NCBI GenBank assembly: GCA_043747595.1
Contig: JAYTOX010000058.1
Coordinates: 1 to 64,000 of the forward strand
DNA length: 64,000 nucleotides
Source of the DNA: JADKIH01 sp043747595
GTDB taxonomy: Bacteria > Bacteroidota > Bacteroidia > AKYH767-A > 2013-40CM-41-45
Reading direction: 5' to 3'
The notes beneath the pieces are model-generated. The model did not search any database, had not been told where the DNA came from, and was given only the letters and a program-made list of their open reading frames with translations. A program made the translations under genes and the position numbers. Positions 61,541 to 64,000 of this stretch are shown one piece after another (within the stretch, counting starts at the first letter, position 1; every line of letters begins with the position of its first letter).

Positions 61541-62596
61541 TTAATTCTTAACGAGCAGCCAATTAATTCCTACGACGGGAATGCCTGATTGATATGATGG
61601 AAAAAATGTTGGTTTGAATTTAAATTTTTGCAGGTTCATGCTTTGTTGATTTTCTTTTTTAGAATCTACCTCTACTCTACCTCTATTGACGGCAATTTTT
61701 CCAAATGAATATCCGAGAGCAATACCAAGTGGATAATCGCTCGCCCAATGCACTCCATTGTTCAACATAGCAAAACCCAATAATCCCATTAGGCTATAAC
61801 CAACAGGTCGAATAAATTTTTTCTCAGGATAATTTTCTGCAATCACCGTAACAGTTGCCATTGCAGTTGCTAAATGTCCAGTAGGAAATGCATCGTGATT
61901 AGGAACATGGTCGGCATACACTTTCTGATTGGGAAAAAATCGCCAAACACCTCGAGGAACTGTCGTAGTATACGGACTTTCTCGTCCTGTAATGTGCTTA
62001 AGAAATTGTGTTGCAATTCCTGTTGTAAGAATGGCTTCTCCCAATTGTGATGCCGTTTGTAATTCTCGATTGTCTTTGCTTATTAATCCTGCAGCCCAAA
62101 AGCTAAGTGCAATCGTTGTATGAGTCCAGCCATCACCTAAAAAGTACATTGCAGAATTGATATCCGTAGGAACATTAAACTGAATTGGAATTTTTTGTTT
62201 AGCTATTATTATTTTGCCATCTATTATTGCAGTTTGATTACTTGTTCCGGCGAGATTGAAAGCTGATCCTATATTTTTTGCGCCCACTAATATTTGGTCA
62301 TCGAATGCATATAAAATAAGTGTTCCACCTGTTATCATTCCTAAATTAATCAACTGACTTTTCCGAAATGTTTTTTTTGCATACAATGCATAATCTTTCG
62401 GCAACGTACTTACAAAATGCAATGGTCGTGGTCGTTGATAAATAAAACTTTTTCCATTTGAAAATGAATAAGTCATTTCTCTTCTTTTATCAACAGTAAT
62501 ATTGGTAGACTTACCTATTAATGTTTCGTCTTTCGATAACGCAGAGAATGTAATGTTAGTGAAAACAAAAAATAAAATAAATGTGAAAATTTTCAT
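61541..62596 (-). CDS. PAP2-superfamily protein with altered catalytic motifs
   Basis: A 351-residue precursor with a signal peptide (IFTFILFFVFTNITFS). The PAP2 core is visible (KHITGRESP, FPTGHLATAMATVTV, LNNGVHWASDYPLGIALGY), but the motifs deviate: KX6RP reads KX6SP, PSGH reads PTGH, and the SR of SRX5HX3D is replaced by AM. The catalytic histidine and aspartate remain. PAP2 enzymes remove phosphate from lipids such as phosphatidate or undecaprenyl diphosphate. Activity here may be reduced or changed. It is a paralogue of the next gene, 13 bp away. Confidence 0.8.
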   Translation of the reverse strand: MKIFTFILFFVFTNITFSALSKDETLIGKSTNITVDKRREMTYSFSNGKSFIYQRPRPLHFVSTLPKDYALYAKKTFRKSQLINLGMITGGTLILYAFDDQILVGAKNIGSAFNLAGTSNQTAIIDGKIIIAKQKIPIQFNVPTDINSAMYFLGDGWTHTTIALSFWAAGLISKDNRELQTASQLGEAILTTGIATQFLKHITGRESPYTTTVPRGVWRFFPNQKVYADHVPNHDAFPTGHLATAMATVTVIAENYPEKKFIRPVGYSLMGLLGFAMLNNGVHWASDYPLGIALGYSFGKIAVNRGRVEVDSKKENQQSMNLQKFKFKPTFFPSYQSGIPVVGINWLLVKN

Positions 62597-62609
62597 TGGT
62601 GTATTGCGA

Positions 62610-63551
62610 CTAAAAAGTCATTGCAAGAGATGCAAAGCAAGTCTTTCCTGAATAGTTAATAAAATAAGAAGGATGGTATTTTCTTTTATGAATAAGAGAA
62701 GTTGTTGGACTAGTAGCAGCTTCCTGCTCTCTATTTTGTTTTGCGCGATTGCAAATTTGTTTTGCGCAGAAATAACCGAGTAGACCACCTGTAAAAACGT
62801 CGGACGACCAATGCTGATGTTCGATAATTCTTGAGACACCTACAAGCGATGCCAATGAATAAGAAATAATTGGGACTGCTTTTATTTCAGAATACTGAGT
62901 TGCAAAAACAGTAGCAATAGAAAATGCCGTTGCAGTATGACCGGAAGGAAATGCATCGAAATAAGAAGGAGGTAATTTTTCGTTTCTTTCAGTCCATTGT
63001 TTTATTGGACCACTCCATCTATGATCTCCATTGATATAAAAATCGAATGGCCTAGCTCTTCCGGTTGATAATTTTATTAAACGAGTCCAGATAGAAGATG
63101 TAATTAATGCTTCACCGAGTAATGCAGATGTTTCAATTCCTTTTTCGTTGTGAGAAAGTAAGCTATACCCAGCAAACAAGGCAGAAAGTCCCAAACCATA
63201 ATTACCTCCAAGTTCAGTAAAGGAAGCATTGAATCGAGAGAATGACTGATGTTTATCTTTCACGGGACTAAAAAAATGATCGATGTTACGATCTTTAAGA
63301 ATAAGGATTGTTGTTGCCAAAGCCCCTGCCCCAATTCCAATTATCTGATTCTTCTGAAGATGTAAGGGAAAGGTTGCTTGTTTTACAAAATCTGTTTTTA
63401 ATGATTTGAAAAAACGAGGATTATGAATGGCGTTCTTTTCGTGCTTCAGTTCAGAATTTCCAAGATCATAGCCGAACATATTTAAATGACAAAAAGAGAG
63501 AATTAATGTCCAGCCAAAAAATCGAATTTTTAGGCTAGATATTATCTGCAT
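62610..63551 (-). CDS. PAP2-superfamily phosphatase
   Basis: A 313-residue protein from the ATG at 63551; the TTG 14 codons upstream is less likely. All three motifs fit the family: KLSTGRARP, FPSGHTATAFSIATV and SRIIEHQHWSSD. Several hydrophobic helices place it in a membrane. It is a likely lipid phosphate phosphatase, upstream of its degenerate paralogue in the same operon. The last residues (GKTCFASLAMTF) resemble a peptide encoded by a widespread intergenic repeat, so the original C-terminus may have been replaced. Confidence 0.85.
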   Translation of the reverse strand: MQIISSLKIRFFGWTLILSFCHLNMFGYDLGNSELKHEKNAIHNPRFFKSLKTDFVKQATFPLHLQKNQIIGIGAGALATTILILKDRNIDHFFSPVKDKHQSFSRFNASFTELGGNYGLGLSALFAGYSLLSHNEKGIETSALLGEALITSSIWTRLIKLSTGRARPFDFYINGDHRWSGPIKQWTERNEKLPPSYFDAFPSGHTATAFSIATVFATQYSEIKAVPIISYSLASLVGVSRIIEHQHWSSDVFTGGLLGYFCAKQICNRAKQNREQEAATSPTTSLIHKRKYHPSYFINYSGKTCFASLAMTF

Positions 63552-63790
63552 TGGGCTAGATAAAAAAGAAAATAGAAGAGAATGTCTTTTCAAAATGAAT
63601 TTAACCTTTTGAATAAGGTTGTAAGATATGAGTATTCACCAAATGAAAGAATGAGAAGAATGTGAATTTTACACTCCACTATTTGATTACTTAAGAAGTG
63701 TTCCTAAAATTTAGAGACAACGAAAAAAGTAACTATTAAGCAATAAGTGTATAAAAAAGGAATCCGAAAAAATACCTCAAAACAACTTTA
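63552..63790. other. Intergenic region before the PorP/SprF gene end
   Basis: It is 239 bases and AT-rich. I see no gene or clear terminator hairpin; it should contain the promoter of the PAP2 pair. Confidence 0.4.
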
Positions 63791-64000
63791 TTAAAAGAAC
63801 TTTGGCATCTTATTATTATGACGTGAACGCTGACCGCGCTTGATCATTGAGACATACGAAAAATTAATTTCGATACTACTTGTTGAGGCAGCTGATGTTG
63901 AAAGCGACGACACATTGCTATCGTATGAAATACCAAGACCTAACGTGTTATACTCAACTCTTGCATTCACCACGATTGCATCGTCCCAACGATAAAATCC
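63791..64000 (-). CDS. PorP/SprF-family type IX secretion membrane protein, C-terminal part
   Basis: The frame enters from the right edge and gives about 69 C-terminal residues: GFYRWDDAIVVNARVEYN, TLGLGISYDSNVSSLSTSA, SSIEINFSYV, then a basic tail ending MPKFF. The DA-(I)V ... LG-SYD-NVSSL pattern is the conserved end of PorP/SprF barrels, which anchor type IX secretion or gliding complexes, often beside gliding-motility adhesin genes. The N-terminal part lies beyond the window. Confidence 0.85.
   Translation of the reverse strand, partial: GFYRWDDAIVVNARVEYNTLGLGISYDSNVSSLSTSAASTSSIEINFSYVSMIKRGQRSRHNNKMPKFF

Overview
The window comes from a member of the Bacteroidota, probably a Sphingobacteriia/Chitinophagia-like lineage. 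The evidence is: five proteins with type IX secretion C-terminal sorting domains plus the end of a PorP/SprF gene; promoters of the Bacteroidota form TTTG-N18-20-TAnnTTTG; few Shine-Dalgarno sequences; the long two-part form of IspG; a MurF-alanine racemase fusion; and the gene set DUF3098-uppP-truB-queA. The DNA is AT-rich throughout.

Bases 1-12,200 are an accessory, defence-island-like block bounded and interrupted by insertion sequences. In order: terminal repeats resembling an IS21-family end; an IS110 transposase lacking its N-terminal catalytic domain; a compact operon of an XRE regulator, two different DNA methyltransferases and a nuclease-helicase, which looks like a restriction-modification or related anti-phage system; an intact IS3-family element with target duplication and frameshift site; a DUF4209 (HEPN-like) gene bracketed by inverted repeats; and a fragment of an IS1182-type transposase. 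The regulator promoter carries two matching 15-bp palindromes, one over the -33 box and one over the start of transcription, as expected for autoregulated controller proteins.

Bases 12,378-33,600 hold a TonB-dependent receptor, secreted or surface proteins (LamG, M6 protease with CUB domain, propeller-like), small enzymes, tRNA-Gln, a three-gene operon of two haem-type lipoproteins and a DUF5777 barrel, a large DUF2723 membrane glycosyltransferase-like protein, a polysaccharide deacetylase and barrel proteins.

Bases 33,678-64,000 are mostly core genome: ispG, tryptophan 2,3-dioxygenase, scpB, leuS, ftsX, uppP, truB, queA, glutamate dehydrogenase, recJ, rsmI, tdk and murF-alr, with two PAP2 phosphatase-like genes and a partial PorP/SprF gene at the right edge. 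A secreted BNR-repeat protein and a di-haem peroxidase sit between ftsX and its usual neighbours.

The most striking feature outside genes is a set of repeats. Heptanucleotide arrays (GTAAGAA and GTGAGTG types, once GGTCATG) fill the gaps between convergent genes and begin at, or within a few bases of, the stop codons. A 249-bp non-coding repeat occurs twice 43 kb apart, and a hairpin-forming repeat occurs three times near 48.7-49.0 kb.
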